From: Gammaproteobacteria bacterium
GTDB taxonomy: Bacteria; Pseudomonadota; Gammaproteobacteria; Acidiferrobacterales; Sulfurifustaceae
Direction of reading: 5' to 3'
Assembly (NCBI GenBank): GCA_016199745.1
Contig: JACQFZ010000049.1
Location: 1 to 64,000, forward strand
DNA length: 64,000 nt
A model generated the notes under the pieces. The model ran no database searches. It saw only the letters and a program-made list of their open reading frames with translations, and was not told where the DNA came from. Position 1 is the first letter of the stretch, and each line of letters opens with the position of its first letter. The position numbers and the translations under genes were made by a program. Positions 36,133-46,435 of the stretch are shown piece by piece.

Positions 36133-37371
36133 ATGGCAAAAAGAGACGACGGAAAATTGATCGTGGGGTTGGATATCGGCACCTCGAAGGTGCTGGCGAT
36201 CGTGGCTGAAGTGACACCGACGGGTGAGGTCGAAATCGTCGGTGTCGGCCATCATCCGTCGCGCGGTATGAAGCGGGGTGTGGTGGTTAACATCGAGTCG
36301 ACCGTGCAATCGATTCAGCGCGCGGTCGAAGAGGCCGAGCTGATGGCCGGCTGCCAAATTCATTCGGTATTCGCTGGAATCGCCGGTTCGCATATTGCCA
36401 GCTTCAATTCGCACGGCATCGTCGCTATCAAGGACAAAGAAGTTGGTCAGGACGACGTCGAGCGCGTGCTCGAAGCGGCGCGGGCGTTGGCGATTCCGGC
36501 CGATCAAAAACTGCTGCACATCTTGCCGCAGGAATTCATCATCGATAAGCAAGACGGTATCCGCGAGCCGATCGGCATGAGCGGGGTGCGGCTTGAAGCG
36601 AAGGTGCACATCGTTACCGGCGCCGTGAGTGCGGCACAGAACATCGTCAAGTGCGTGCGTCGCTGCGGGCTCGAAGTCGACGACATCATTCTGGAGCAGC
36701 TTGCTTCCAGTATGTCGACGCTGACCGAAGACGAGAAAGAGCTCGGTGTGTGCATGATCGACATCGGCGGCGGTACTACCGATATCTCGGTGTTCACCGA
36801 AGGCGCGATCCGGCATACCGCCGTGATTCCAATCGCCGGCGATCAAGTCACGAACGACATCGCGATTGCGTTGCGTACACCGACGCAGTTCGCCGAGGAC
36901 ATCAAACAGAAATACGGCTGCGCGTTGACGCAGCTCGCGCATCGCGACGAGTCGCTCGAAGTTCCGAGCGTCGGCGATCGTGCGCCGCGCAAATTGTCGC
37001 GACAGATGCTGGCGGAAGTGATCGAGCCGCGCATCGAAGAGCTTTACGGCCTGGTGCAGGCGGAATTGCGCCGCAGCGGTTTCGAGGACGTGCTCGGTTC
37101 GGGCATGGTCATCACCGGTGGCAGCAGCAAGATGGAAGGCATGGTGGATTTGGCGGAAGAGGTATTCCACATGCCGGTACGTTTGGGCATCCCGCAGTAC
37201 GTTGGCGGGTTGAAGGGCGTTGTGCAGAACCCGATTTTCGCGACTGGTGTCGGGCTCGTGCTCTACGGTGCGCGCAGTCGCCAAGGCAGAGGTTTCGTGC
37301 CCCGGCCACAAGTAGCCGGAGTGAAAGGCCTTTGGACAAAAATGCGAGGTTGGTTTGAAGGCAACTTCTAA
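36133..37371 (+). CDS. ftsA: Cell division protein FtsA
   Basis: This 412-residue actin-like protein tethers FtsZ to the membrane. Motifs: LIVGLDIGTSKVLAIV (phosphate 1), VCMIDIGGGTTDISVF (phosphate 2), VITGGSSKMEGM (adenosine). The extreme C-terminus (TKMRGWFEGNF) is the amphipathic membrane-targeting helix. Start is at 36133, since a longer in-frame ORF from inside ftsQ lacks family similarity. ftsZ begins 41 bp downstream. Confidence 0.97.
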   Translation: MAKRDDGKLIVGLDIGTSKVLAIVAEVTPTGEVEIVGVGHHPSRGMKRGVVVNIESTVQSIQRAVEEAELMAGCQIHSVFAGIAGSHIASFNSHGIVAIKDKEVGQDDVERVLEAARALAIPADQKLLHILPQEFIIDKQDGIREPIGMSGVRLEAKVHIVTGAVSAAQNIVKCVRRCGLEVDDIILEQLASSMSTLTEDEKELGVCMIDIGGGTTDISVFTEGAIRHTAVIPIAGDQVTNDIAIALRTPTQFAEDIKQKYGCALTQLAHRDESLEVPSVGDRAPRKLSRQMLAEVIEPRIEELYGLVQAELRRSGFEDVLGSGMVITGGSSKMEGMVDLAEEVFHMPVRLGIPQYVGGLKGVVQNPIFATGVGLVLYGARSRQGRGFVPRPQVAGVKGLWTKMRGWFEGNF

Positions 37372-37412
37372 CGATTTTCTATTTATGACGGATATATCTG
37401 GAGGTACTAACA

Positions 37413-38567
37413 ATGTTTGAGCTCATCGACACCTACGGCCAACAAGCCGTTATCAAAGTAATAGGAGTGGGCGGCGGCGGCGGAAACGCGGTTGACCACA
37501 TGGTTGCGGCTAATATCGACGGCGTCGAGTTCATTATCGCCAACACCGATGCCCAGGCGTTGAAGCGCACGCAGGCGAAAACCGTGCTACAGCTTGGCAC
37601 CAACCTAACCAAAGGATTGGGTTGCGGTGCTGATCCTACGGTCGGTCGGCAGGCGGCAGTCGAAGATCGCGAGCGTATCGCTGAAGTGTTGCAGGGCGCC
37701 GATATGATCTTTATTACCGCCGGCATGGGCGGTGGCACCGGCACCGGCGCGGCGCCGGTAGTGGCGCAGGTGGCGAAGGATATGGGCGTGCTGACGGTCG
37801 CGGTCGTGACCAAACCGTTCCCCTTCGAAGGCAAGAAGCGCATGGCGATAGCCGAGCAAGGTATCCGCGAGCTCAGCGAGTTCGTCGACTCCATCATTAC
37901 TATTCCGAATGAAAAGCTCCTAACCATCCTTGGCAAGGGCGCAAGTTTGCTCGATGCCTTCGCCAAGGCGAACCAAGTGCTGCAGAATGCCGTGCAGGGT
38001 ATCGCTGAGTTGATTACTCGTCCGGGCCTTATCAACGTCGACTTTGCTGACGTTCGTACGGTGATGTCAGAGATGGGTATGGCGATGATGGGTTCGGCCA
38101 CGGCTACTGGCGAGGGTCGGGCGCAAGAAGCGGCTATGGCGGCGATCTCCAGCCCGCTGCTCGAGGATGTCCATATTTCTGGCGCGCGTGGTTTGCTGGT
38201 GAACATCACGGCTGGACTTAATATGTCGATTGGTGAGTTCGAGGAGGTCGGTAATACGATTAAGGAATTCGCCGCGGAAGACGCGACTGTGGTCATCGGT
38301 ACGGTCATCGAGCCGCAGTTGACCGACGAGCTCCGGGTGACGGTGGTTGCCACCGGCCTTGGCCAAGATAAGCGTAAGCAGCAACACCAGCACCAACACC
38401 AGCCGTATAAGGTGATAAAAACAGGAACTGGAACAATGGATTACGAGTCGCTGGACACCCCGACCGTGATTCGCCATCGCCGGTCCGATCGGCGCTCAGA
38501 GGGCGCTGTGGACGGTGGGTTAGAATATTTGGATATACCCGCTTTCTTGCGCAAACAAGCTGACTAA
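37413..38567 (+). CDS. ftsZ: Cell division GTPase FtsZ
   Basis: This 384-residue tubulin homologue forms the Z-ring. The tubulin signature GMGGGTGTGAAPVVAQ is near residue 105, with NTDAQAL and the T7 loop NVDFADVRTVM. The C-terminal conserved peptide for FtsA/ZipA binding is LDIPAFLRKQ. The linker before it begins with an unusual Gln/His run (KRKQQHQHQHQPYK) and is followed by a Arg-rich patch. SD is GGAGG at 37400-37404. Confidence 0.98.
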   Translation: MFELIDTYGQQAVIKVIGVGGGGGNAVDHMVAANIDGVEFIIANTDAQALKRTQAKTVLQLGTNLTKGLGCGADPTVGRQAAVEDRERIAEVLQGADMIFITAGMGGGTGTGAAPVVAQVAKDMGVLTVAVVTKPFPFEGKKRMAIAEQGIRELSEFVDSIITIPNEKLLTILGKGASLLDAFAKANQVLQNAVQGIAELITRPGLINVDFADVRTVMSEMGMAMMGSATATGEGRAQEAAMAAISSPLLEDVHISGARGLLVNITAGLNMSIGEFEEVGNTIKEFAAEDATVVIGTVIEPQLTDELRVTVVATGLGQDKRKQQHQHQHQPYKVIKTGTGTMDYESLDTPTVIRHRRSDRRSEGAVDGGLEYLDIPAFLRKQAD

Positions 38568-38808
38568 GTGCAAGGCTGTTCATCCGTTCGTCGTGGGATG
38601 AGGTCCAAATAGTAAATACCCACGAAATGCGGCTGGACAGCCTCAGCTATTTGTTCTTAAATTACTCCGAATCCGTTGTTTCCACGGAGGATGGATTGGC
38701 TGCCGTCGCAATGTTCCGCAGCAGGGGTAGCCGCGCTCACCTCCACAGTGACTGGGACGTTGCATTTATCCAATCGTTTGTGAGCGAAAAAACACGCGAT
38801 AAAGAGTA
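38568..38808. other. ftsZ-lpxC spacer
   Basis: This 241-bp gap is the largest within the cluster and probably holds a separate lpxC promoter, as in E. coli, but no clear -35/-10 pair was identified. A 60-codon ORF (38627-38809) has no recognisable features or ribosome-binding site and ends in the lpxC ATG. Confidence 0.4.
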
Positions 38809-39720
38809 ATGATTAAGCAGCGCACACTTAAAAATGTCATCCGCGCTACCGGCGTCGGTTTGCATACGGGGGAAAAGGTTTACCTGACGCTGCGTCCAGC
38901 GCCGGTGGAAACCGGCATTGTATTCCGTCGTACGGATCTCAAGGCTCCGGTCGAGATCCGTGCTCGTCCTGAGAATGTTTCCGATACGCGTTTATCAACC
39001 ACGCTTGAATCGAACGGCGTACGCGTATCGACCGTTGAACATTTAATGTCGGCGTTTGCCGGTTTAGGTATCGACAACGCTTATGTCGAATTGACCGCGC
39101 CCGAAGTTCCGATCATGGACGGTAGCGCTGGTCCGTTTGTATTTCTTATTCAATCTGCCGGCATTGCCGAGCAGGTGGCGCCTAAGCGCTTTATTCGTAT
39201 TAAACGCCGTATCGAACTGACCGATGGTGACAAATGGGCTGCATTCGAGCCGTTTGAGGGCTTTAAGGTTTCGTTCGGTATCGACTTCGATCATCCGATG
39301 TTCCGCAGCTCGGCGCAGCATACCTGTGTAGATTTCTCGACTACCTCGTTCGTACGCGAAGTAAGCCGCGCGCGTACCTTCGGTTTTATGGCCGATCTCG
39401 AGACCATGCGTCAGGCCGGGCTAGCGCGCGGCGGCGGTATGGACAACGCCATCGTGCTCGACGAATACCGCATGCTGAACGACGATGGGCTACGTTACGA
39501 AGACGAGTTTGTTAAGCATAAGGTGCTGGATGCCATCGGCGATCTTTATTTGTTAGGTTGCCCCTTGATCGGTGCTTTCAGTGCTTATAAGTCTGGCCAT
39601 TCGCTCAATAATCGTTTACTACGTCAGCTCGTCGCTACGCGCGATGCCTGGGAGCTGATGACTTACACCGATAACGAGGAAGCACCCATCTCGTTTATCC
39701 GGACGCTGCCGGCAACCTGA
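38809..39720 (+). CDS. lpxC: UDP-3-O-acyl-GlcNAc deacetylase LpxC
   Basis: This 303-residue zinc amidase carries out the committed step of lipid A synthesis. Zn ligands: His in [14 protein letters not shown] (near residue 79) and the [14 protein letters not shown] block (His and Asp near 238-242); the catalytic Glu is in [12 protein letters not shown] region and general His in YKSGHSLNN. Length equals the family. A GATAAAGAG precedes the ATG. It shows the organism makes lipid A. Confidence 0.97.
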   Translation: MIKQRTLKNVIRATGVGLHTGEKVYLTLRPAPVETGIVFRRTDLKAPVEIRARPENVSDTRLSTTLESNGVRVSTVEHLMSAFAGLGIDNAYVELTAPEVPIMDGSAGPFVFLIQSAGIAEQVAPKRFIRIKRRIELTDGDKWAAFEPFEGFKVSFGIDFDHPMFRSSAQHTCVDFSTTSFVREVSRARTFGFMADLETMRQAGLARGGGMDNAIVLDEYRMLNDDGLRYEDEFVKHKVLDAIGDLYLLGCPLIGAFSAYKSGHSLNNRLLRQLVATRDAWELMTYTDNEEAPISFIRTLPAT

Positions 39721-39731
39721 TTTAGGTCAGA

Positions 39732-39800
39732 TCGGAAAAGTTCGTCCACCCGACTTTTCCGACGACGCGAGCACAGTGTAATTTGCTGGCTCGCGCCAGC
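39732..39800. terminator. Two stem-loops downstream of lpxC
   Basis: TCGGAAAAGT (39732-39741) pairs with ACTTTTCCGA (39753-39762), 11-nt loop; a second hairpin GCTGGC-TCGC-GCCAGC spans 39785-39800. Neither has a T-run, so Rho-independent termination is doubtful, but they mark the end of the dcw transcript. Confidence 0.45.
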
Positions 39801-39859
39801 CGTCGTTTGCAAGGCAGCCCGCGCCTGAGGGCGGCTTAACTAAAAATAAGAGAGAGCCG

Positions 39860-40780
39860 ATGAACATCATTCTCGTTCCAGGCAAGTCAGGTAGCGGTAG
39901 GAACAGCTGCCTTTCTCACCGCCACCTCATGGTGATTATCTTCGTCGGCGGTGTGCTGCTGCCGTTCATTATTGGATTCGTCGCCCTACGTATTCAATCC
40001 TTAGTGAATCGATCCGCTGTTGCGGAAGATCGAATTACGACGTTTGCCGCTGAGATCACCAATCAGTCGCGCGCACTGGAAGCTGCAAAGCAACAAGCAA
40101 GCACGCACCTTAACGCGTTGGCATTGCGCATGGGCCAACTGCAAGCGCAGGTACTTCGGCTTAATGCGTTGGGCGGAAGACTGACGCGGATGGCAGGGTT
40201 GGACGATCGTGAGTTCGATTTTGAGGGCGAGGTGGCGCAGGGCGGACCGGAGCGTCTGACGCAAGCGCAGGGGATAGATGTTTCGACCAGCCTGGATCGA
40301 TTGGCTGATGAAATCCGCGGCTCAGAGACGCGCCTAAGGGCGCTTGATGCCTTGCTGCTGCATCGCCGAGTGACGGAAGCAGTGACGCCCACCGGCTGGC
40401 CGGTCGAAGGAGGTTTTATTTCTTCTGGTTTCGGTGAACGTGCCGATCCCTTTTCCGGCAATGTTGCGTTTCATTCGGGCGTTGATATTGCCTCCCACTT
40501 TGGTTCACCCATTCGCGCAATGGCCGATGGTGTTGTCTCATTCTCGGGGGAAACGACCGGCTATGGTCGAGTCATCGAGCTTACCCATGCCAGCGGCCTG
40601 GTCACGCGCTATGCGCATACCCTATCGCTGTTGGTCAAGGTCGGTGATAAGGTGACCCGCGGCGACGCTATTGCATTGGTAGGCTCGTCGGGCCGATCTA
40701 CGGGCCCTCATGTCCATTTCGAGGTGTTAAAGGACGGCCAAGCAGTGAATCCGATGGCATACTTACAAGCTGCTCGTTAG
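39860..40780 (+). CDS. M23 family (LytM-type) peptidoglycan endopeptidase
   Basis: This 306-residue protein has one N-terminal membrane helix (VIIFVGGVLLPFIIGFVAL), a coiled-coil stalk (~50-110, QSRALEAAKQQASTHLNALALRMGQLQAQVL) and a C-terminal LytM domain. The zinc ligands appear intact: His and Asp in FHSGVDIA, and His in the HVHFE motif; the YAH catalytic His is also present. It should cleave peptide cross-links in the periplasm. Location between lpxC and secA is common in gamma/betaproteobacteria. Substrate and activator are unknown. Confidence 0.92.
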   Translation: MNIILVPGKSGSGRNSCLSHRHLMVIIFVGGVLLPFIIGFVALRIQSLVNRSAVAEDRITTFAAEITNQSRALEAAKQQASTHLNALALRMGQLQAQVLRLNALGGRLTRMAGLDDREFDFEGEVAQGGPERLTQAQGIDVSTSLDRLADEIRGSETRLRALDALLLHRRVTEAVTPTGWPVEGGFISSGFGERADPFSGNVAFHSGVDIASHFGSPIRAMADGVVSFSGETTGYGRVIELTHASGLVTRYAHTLSLLVKVGDKVTRGDAIALVGSSGRSTGPHVHFEVLKDGQAVNPMAYLQAAR

Positions 40781-40871
40781 GTCGGGATCTGTCGCTTCAA
40801 GTCGCTGTCATTTTCCTCCATAATCCCGCGCTTCAAGCCGAATTTGTTGCGCACCGCGCGGTTTTTTCTCA

Positions 40872-43577
40872 ATGATCACCAAAACACTTACCAAGATTTT
40901 CGGTAGCCGAAATTCTCGGCTACTTAAGACCATGCAACGGCAGGTCGAGCGCATTAATACGCTCGAGCCGAGCGTGGCAGCGTTGTCCGATGAAGCCTTG
41001 CGAGCCAAGACGGCTGAATTTAAGACGCGTGTCTCGCAAGGCGAAGAGCTGGACGCACTGCTGCCGGAAGCCTTTGCAGCGGTGCGCGAAGCGGCCAAAC
41101 GCGCGCTCGGCATGCGGCATTTCGACGTTCAGCTGATCGGCGGCATGGTGCTGCATCAGGGCAAGATTGCCGAGATGCGTACCGGCGAAGGCAAAACGCT
41201 GATGGCAACCTTGCCGGCGTACCTCAACGCGCTGTCGGGCCGCGGGGTGCATGTGGTAACGGTGAATGACTACCTCGCCCGCCGCGACGCGGAATGGATG
41301 GGCAAGGTTTATAGCTTCTTGGGGCTGACCGTAGGTGTGGTTGTGCCTGGACAGGATCGCGACACCAAACGCGCCGGTTACGCCGCCGATATTACTTATG
41401 GCACCAACAACGAATACGGTTTCGATTACCTGCGCGACAACATGGCATTTCGTGCCGAGGATCGTGCCCAGCGCGGTCTGAATTTTGCCATTGTCGATGA
41501 AGTCGACTCGATCCTGATCGACGAGGCGCGCACGCCACTGATCATCTCCGGCCCGGCGGAAGAGAGCACCGATCTTTACGTCAAGATCAACACGATCATC
41601 CCGAAGCTGCAGAAACAAGAGCAGGAAGACGGTCCGGGCGATTACAGCGTCGACGAAAAAACGCGCCAGGCGTTCCTCACCGAAGCCGGGCACGAGAAGG
41701 TCGAACGTTTGCTTACACAAGCCGGCTTGCTTGAGGCAGGCGGCAATCTCTATGACGTTTCCAGTCTAGCGTTGATGCATCACCTCAACGCCGCTTTGCG
41801 GGCGCATGCGTTGTATCGGCGCGAGGTCGACTACATCGTGCGTGATGAGCAGGTCATCATCATCGATGAGTTCACCGGCCGCATGATGGTAGGGCGGCGC
41901 TGGTCCGAGGGTCTGCATCAGGCGATCGAGGCCAAAGAAGGCGCGCGGATCGAGAACGAGAACCATACGCTCGCGACCATCACCTTCCAGAATTATTTCC
42001 GGCTGTATAAGAAATTGTCGGGCATGACCGGAACCGCCGACACCGAGGCCTTCGAGTTCCAGCAGATTTATGGCCTCGAAGTCGTTGTCATCCCGACGCA
42101 CAACCCGATGGTGCGGCAGGACAACGGCGATCAGGTTTACCGGACCGCTAAGGAAAAACACGTTGCCATCTTTACCGACATCAAAGATTGCAACGCCCGT
42201 GGACAGCCGGTGCTCGTCGGCACGATCTCAATCGAAGCGTCCGAGCAGCTGTCGCGTCTGCTTGAAAAGGAAAAGATTCCGCATCAAGTATTGAACGCCA
42301 AGCAACACGAGCGCGAAGCGTTGATCGTCGCGCAGGCGGGCAGCCCGGGTGCGGTGACGATTGCGACCAACATGGCGGGCCGCGGCACCGACATCGTGCT
42401 CGGCGGTAACTTGACCATGGAACTCGCCGCGGTTGGCGATGACGCGCAAAAGCAGCAACAAATTCGCGCCGATTGGGAGCAACGTCACCGGCAAGTCGTC
42501 GCCGCCGGTGGTTTGCACGTAGTCGGCACCGAGCGCCACGAGTCGCGCCGTATCGACAATCAGCTGCGTGGACGTTCCGGTCGGCAAGGCGATCCGGGGT
42601 CGACTCGCTTCTATCTATCGCTCGAAGACAACTTACTGCGTATCTTCGGTTCCGACCGAGTCGCCGGCCTCATGCAAAAACTCGGCATGGAGGAAGGCGA
42701 GGCGATCGAGCATCCGTGGGTAACGCGGGCGATCGAAAACGCGCAACGCAAGGTCGAAGGGCGCAACTTCGATATCCGCAAGCAGTTGCTCGAGTACGAT
42801 GACGTCGCTAATGAGCAGCGCAAAGTTATTTACGATCAACGCAATCGCTTGCTCGACGTCGGCGATATCTCCGACAGTATTCGCGCTATTCGCCACGATG
42901 TGGTTAACGCCGCCATCGATCAATACCTCCCGGCGCAAAGTCTACCGGAGCAGTGGAATGTCCCGGCGCTGGAAGAGAATGTAGAACGCGAGTTCGGCGC
43001 GAAGCTACCGCTCGCGCGTTGGTTGGACGAGGACAGTGCCCTCGACGACAGCAAACTGCGCGAACGCATCCTTAGCGAAATCGAGCGGCGCCAAGAAGAA
43101 AAAGCCGCCGGCGCCGGCCCAGAGGTAATGCGTCACTTAGAGAAAGCGGTGATGCTGCAGGTGCTGGATCAACAGTGGAAAGATCACCTGGCGGCGATGG
43201 ATTATTTGCGTCAGGGCATTCATCTGCGCGGCTACGCCCAGAAGAACCCGAAGCAGGAATACAAGCGCGAGGCGTTCGAGCTGTTCTCCGATATGCTCGG
43301 GCGAGTGAAGCACGAAGTTGTAACGATGCTCGCGCGCCTGCAATTTCAACAGCAGCCGGAAGCGGCGCCGGTGGTTGAACCGCCGCCACCGCGACCGCAA
43401 CCGCCGATGCAGTTTTTGCATCCGTCCGCTGACGGCAATGAAGCCACCCACGAAGGTGATGATGTCGCTGTGGCCCAGCGTCCAGCGGTGCGCAAGCAGC
43501 CGAAGGTCGGTCGCAATCAACCGTGTCCGTGCGGCTCCGGTAAGAAATATAAACAGTGTCACGGCCGGCTCGAATGA
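40872..43577 (+). CDS. secA: Preprotein translocase ATPase SecA
   Basis: This 901-residue motor drives proteins through SecYEG. Walker A is [17 protein letters not shown] (near residue 105), Walker B is [17 protein letters not shown], and the second nucleotide domain has [14 protein letters not shown] and [10 protein letters not shown]. The C-terminal zinc-binding motif [13 protein letters not shown], used for SecB and phospholipid contact, is complete. A Pro-rich linker ([13 protein letters not shown]) precedes it. A weak promoter (TTCAAG, 17 bp, CATAAT at 40819-40824) lies upstream. Full length. Confidence 0.98.
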   Translation: MITKTLTKIFGSRNSRLLKTMQRQVERINTLEPSVAALSDEALRAKTAEFKTRVSQGEELDALLPEAFAAVREAAKRALGMRHFDVQLIGGMVLHQGKIAEMRTGEGKTLMATLPAYLNALSGRGVHVVTVNDYLARRDAEWMGKVYSFLGLTVGVVVPGQDRDTKRAGYAADITYGTNNEYGFDYLRDNMAFRAEDRAQRGLNFAIVDEVDSILIDEARTPLIISGPAEESTDLYVKINTIIPKLQKQEQEDGPGDYSVDEKTRQAFLTEAGHEKVERLLTQAGLLEAGGNLYDVSSLALMHHLNAALRAHALYRREVDYIVRDEQVIIIDEFTGRMMVGRRWSEGLHQAIEAKEGARIENENHTLATITFQNYFRLYKKLSGMTGTADTEAFEFQQIYGLEVVVIPTHNPMVRQDNGDQVYRTAKEKHVAIFTDIKDCNARGQPVLVGTISIEASEQLSRLLEKEKIPHQVLNAKQHEREALIVAQAGSPGAVTIATNMAGRGTDIVLGGNLTMELAAVGDDAQKQQQIRADWEQRHRQVVAAGGLHVVGTERHESRRIDNQLRGRSGRQGDPGSTRFYLSLEDNLLRIFGSDRVAGLMQKLGMEEGEAIEHPWVTRAIENAQRKVEGRNFDIRKQLLEYDDVANEQRKVIYDQRNRLLDVGDISDSIRAIRHDVVNAAIDQYLPAQSLPEQWNVPALEENVEREFGAKLPLARWLDEDSALDDSKLRERILSEIERRQEEKAAGAGPEVMRHLEKAVMLQVLDQQWKDHLAAMDYLRQGIHLRGYAQKNPKQEYKREAFELFSDMLGRVKHEVVTMLARLQFQQQPEAAPVVEPPPPRPQPPMQFLHPSADGNEATHEGDDVAVAQRPAVRKQPKVGRNQPCPCGSGKKYKQCHGRLE

Positions 43578-43605
43578 GCCGCCGCTTCCGTTAGGCGAAA
43601 CTTCG

Positions 43606-44826
43606 ATGGCAGTTGGACTCACCGGTCTTCCGACCATGCATCCCGTTGCCGGCGTTCGGCTGGGCACGACCATGGCGGGCCTGCGTAAAGCGAATCGTCG
43701 CGATCTAGTCGTGATTGAATGCACGCCGAGTACGGAAGCCGCTGCGACCTTTACCCGCAATCGTTTTTGCGCCGCGCCGGTCCACGTTGCGCGGGCACAT
43801 CTCGAGAGCGGTGCAGTGCGGGCGTTGGTAATCAATACCGGTTTTGCCAATGCCGGTACCGGCGACGCCGGTCTGCAGGATGCGAACGCCACCTGCGCCG
43901 CGCTCGCGCACGCAATTAGTTGCAATGCATCACAGATATTGCCGTTCTCGACCGGAGTGATTGGCGAGCGCTTTCCGCTCGACCGTTTGACGGCCGGATT
44001 GCCGTCGGCGGTGGCTGCGCTGAGCGAGTCTGGCTGGGCCGACGCCGCGTACGGCATCATGACCACGGATACCGTGCCCAAAGGCAGCTCGCGTCGTCTC
44101 AAGCTCGGCGAGCATGAGATTACCATTACCGGTATCACTAAGGGTGCCGGCATGATCCGCCCCGATATGGCAACGATGTTGGCGTTTATTGCCACCGACG
44201 CTGCCGTTGGCCAAGCGGCGCTGGCGGCCTGCATCAGCGACGCGACCGACGCCTCGTTCAATCGTATTACAATCGACGGCGATACCTCGACTAACGATGC
44301 CTGTGTGTTGCTGGCAACCGGTCGCGCCGGTAACGATCGCATCGACCAACCGCAGGGTGCGCTTTACGAACGCTTTCGTACGGCGGTGCGCGAAGTCTGT
44401 ATCGAGCTGGCGCAGGCGATTGTGCGCGACGGCGAAGGTGCGACCAAATTCATCACCGTCGAAGTAATCGATGGTGACTCCGAAGCGGATTGTTTGGCAG
44501 TGGCCTACACCATTGCTCATTCGCCGTTGGTTAAAACGGCGTTCTTCGCTTCCGATCCGAATTGGGGCCGGCTATTGGCGGCGGTCGGTCGCGCGCCGAT
44601 TGCGCGGCTCGATGTCGACCGAGTGGCGATCTGGCTCAACGACACCTGTGTGGTACGGAACGGCGCGCTCGCCGCCGATTACACCGAAGCCAAGGGGCGC
44701 GAGGCGATGCGTCCGGCCGAAATTCATGTGCGGGTATCGCTCGGGCTTGGTCACCATCGTACGCAGGTTTGGACTTGTGACTTCTCGCACGACTACGTGC
44801 GAATCAACGCCGATTACCGCAGCTAA
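43606..44826 (+). CDS. argJ: Glutamate N-acetyltransferase / N-acetylglutamate synthase ArgJ
   Basis: This 406-residue Ntn-type enzyme recycles the acetyl group between N-acetylornithine and glutamate in arginine synthesis. The autocleavage site Ala-Thr is in KGAGMIRPDMATMLAFIATDA (near residue 190), giving alpha and beta chains with Thr as nucleophile. Other landmarks: NTGFANAGTG, FSTGVIGE, DTSTNDAC and the late NWGRLLAAVGRA. Start is at 43606 (MAVGLTGLP), 28 bp after secA; an in-frame extension back into secA is rejected. Confidence 0.96.
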   Translation: MAVGLTGLPTMHPVAGVRLGTTMAGLRKANRRDLVVIECTPSTEAAATFTRNRFCAAPVHVARAHLESGAVRALVINTGFANAGTGDAGLQDANATCAALAHAISCNASQILPFSTGVIGERFPLDRLTAGLPSAVAALSESGWADAAYGIMTTDTVPKGSSRRLKLGEHEITITGITKGAGMIRPDMATMLAFIATDAAVGQAALAACISDATDASFNRITIDGDTSTNDACVLLATGRAGNDRIDQPQGALYERFRTAVREVCIELAQAIVRDGEGATKFITVEVIDGDSEADCLAVAYTIAHSPLVKTAFFASDPNWGRLLAAVGRAPIARLDVDRVAIWLNDTCVVRNGALAADYTEAKGREAMRPAEIHVRVSLGLGHHRTQVWTCDFSHDYVRINADYRS

Positions 44827-44843
44827 TCCGCTAGAAGCGTGAA

Positions 44844-45830
44844 GTGACGCGACCTGCAATCCATGTCGTTGCCGGCCTGCTGATCGACGGCCGCCGCATA
44901 TGTCTTTCGCGCCGCCGGGCCGATGTGCATCAAGCTGGCAAATGGGAATTCCCTGGCGGTAAATTGCACGCGGGTGAGACGCCGTATGCCGCGCTCGCAC
45001 GCGAGTTGCACGAAGAGCTCGGTATCGACGTCGAGCAGGCGCAGCCGTTCGTACAGGTGCACCACGCCTATCCCGAGCTCGATGTGTTGCTCGATATCTG
45101 GCAGGTACAGCGCTATCGCGGCGTGCCTTATGGTCGAGAGGATCAAGAAGTGCGCTGGTCCGATATTGCGCAGCTTGTACCCAGTGAATTTCCCAACGCT
45201 GACCGGCCGGTATTGCGGCGCCTGCAACTTCCATCGTTGTACCTCATCAGTGACGCGCACCGTTTGGGCGAAGCCGTGTTCGAGCAGCGGCTCGAGCGGG
45301 CGTTGGCCGCGGGCGCGCGTTTGGTTCAGTTGCGTGAGCCTGGGCTCGACCGCCAACGATTTTGTGCTTATGCGCGACGACTTTCGACGGTCTGCCGGCA
45401 GTACGGCGCACGGCTGTTAGTGAATGCGGAACCGGAGTGGGTGCGCGAATGCGACGCTGACGGGGTGCATCTAAATAGCCGGCGGCTCATGACGCTGTCG
45501 GTGCGTCCGCTCGGTGTCGATCAATGGGTCGCTGCTTCTTGCCACAATGCGGCGGAGATCAAACGTGCCCAAGCGTTGGCGGTCGATTTCGTCGTGCTCG
45601 GTCCGGTGCAATCGACGGCGAGTCATCCGGCAGCGACCGTGCTCGGATGGGACGCTTTTGCGGCGCTGAGTGTCGACTCTCCGTTGCCGATTTATGCGCT
45701 GGGGGGGATGCGCACCGACGATATTTCGCCAGCACGAGCGAACGGTGCGCAAGGGCTAGCGATGATCAGTGGTGTGTGGGGGTGTGACGACTTCGAGCGC
45801 GTCGTGCGGGCGCTCAGCCCACAAAGTTAG
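44844..45830 (+). CDS. Nudix hydrolase fused to a ThiE-like domain (MutT-type)
   Basis: This 328-residue fusion begins at a GTG. Residues ~1-130 are a Nudix domain with a perfect Nudix box, GGKLHAGETPYAALARELHEELGI, and the MutT-like GRRICLSRRRADVHQAGKWEFPG start, consistent with removal of oxidised dGTP. Residues ~135-328 resemble thiamine phosphate synthase (YLISDA, GARLVQLREP, CDADGVHLNSRRL, ALGGM), but the HLGQED and GPIFPTPTK substrate motifs are degenerate (HLNSRR, GPVQSTASHP). The second domain may thus be inactive as ThiE. Such fusions are known in proteobacteria; the role of the second domain is unresolved. Confidence 0.9.
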   Translation: MTRPAIHVVAGLLIDGRRICLSRRRADVHQAGKWEFPGGKLHAGETPYAALARELHEELGIDVEQAQPFVQVHHAYPELDVLLDIWQVQRYRGVPYGREDQEVRWSDIAQLVPSEFPNADRPVLRRLQLPSLYLISDAHRLGEAVFEQRLERALAAGARLVQLREPGLDRQRFCAYARRLSTVCRQYGARLLVNAEPEWVRECDADGVHLNSRRLMTLSVRPLGVDQWVAASCHNAAEIKRAQALAVDFVVLGPVQSTASHPAATVLGWDAFAALSVDSPLPIYALGGMRTDDISPARANGAQGLAMISGVWGCDDFERVVRALSPQS

Positions 45831-46432
45831 TTGGCAGCGGCGAGCGCGCGATAGCGGGTGTCGAGTCGCTCGATATCGTGTTCCAGTTGTTCGAGCGTAC
45901 CTTTGTTGGCGATAACGTCGTCAGCGTGAGCAAGTCGCTGCGATCGACCGGCCTGTGCTGCCATGATGCGAACCACCGCCTGTTCAGCGACGCCGTCGCG
46001 CATCATGGTTCGCTCGATCTGATGTTTCTTATCGGCGTCGACGACCAACACTCGATCGACAAATTCCTCGAAGTGGGTCTCGATCAGCAGTGGTACCACA
46101 ATGATGCAATAAGGTTCGTTCAGCTTGGCCAGCTCCGCTTTCACGGTGTTGCGAATGCGCGGATGGAGAATCGCTTCGAGCCGATGGCGCGCGGTCGGAT
46201 CGTCGAATATGAGTCCGCGGACTTTGGCGCGATCGAGATTGCCGTTGGCATCGATGACGTCGGCGCCAAAGGCACGCTCGATTTCTTGCAGCGCTGGTTG
46301 GCCGGCGCGCACGAGATCATGCGCAATTTCATCGGTGTCGATCACCGGCGCGCCGCGGCGGGCGAACATAGCCGCGACCGTGGATTTTCCGCTACCGATT
46401 CCGCCTGTCAGTCCGATCCGTAACATACGCAT
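45827..46432 (-). CDS. coaE: Dephospho-CoA kinase
   Basis: This 201-residue P-loop kinase performs the last step of coenzyme A synthesis. The N-terminus LTGGIGSGKSTVAAMFARRG contains Walker A; DTDEIAHDLVRAGQPAL and LIFDDPTARHRLEAILHPRIR are CoaE-specific. It is the last gene of the leftward pilB-pilC-pilD-coaE group, 3 bp after pilD, and its end overlaps the convergent Nudix/ThiE gene by 4 bp. Association of coaE with pilD is frequent in gammaproteobacteria. Confidence 0.96.
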   Translation of the reverse strand: MRMLRIGLTGGIGSGKSTVAAMFARRGAPVIDTDEIAHDLVRAGQPALQEIERAFGADVIDANGNLDRAKVRGLIFDDPTARHRLEAILHPRIRNTVKAELAKLNEPYCIIVVPLLIETHFEEFVDRVLVVDADKKHQIERTMMRDGVAEQAVVRIMAAQAGRSQRLAHADDVIANKGTLEQLEHDIERLDTRYRALAAAN

Positions 46433-46435
46433 AGC

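Noticed and set aside
36016-37413. 465-codon leftward ORF antisense to ftsA
   Set aside because: Length reflects high-GC codon bias opposite a real gene; the product is His/Arg-rich and without recognisable domains.
38627-38809. 60-codon ORF between ftsZ and lpxC
   Set aside because: No ribosome-binding site, no family resemblance, and unusual codon use compared with the neighbouring genes.
43137-44342. 401-codon leftward ORF antisense to secA and argJ
   Set aside because: It crosses the junction of two well-supported genes on the other strand and shows no domain.
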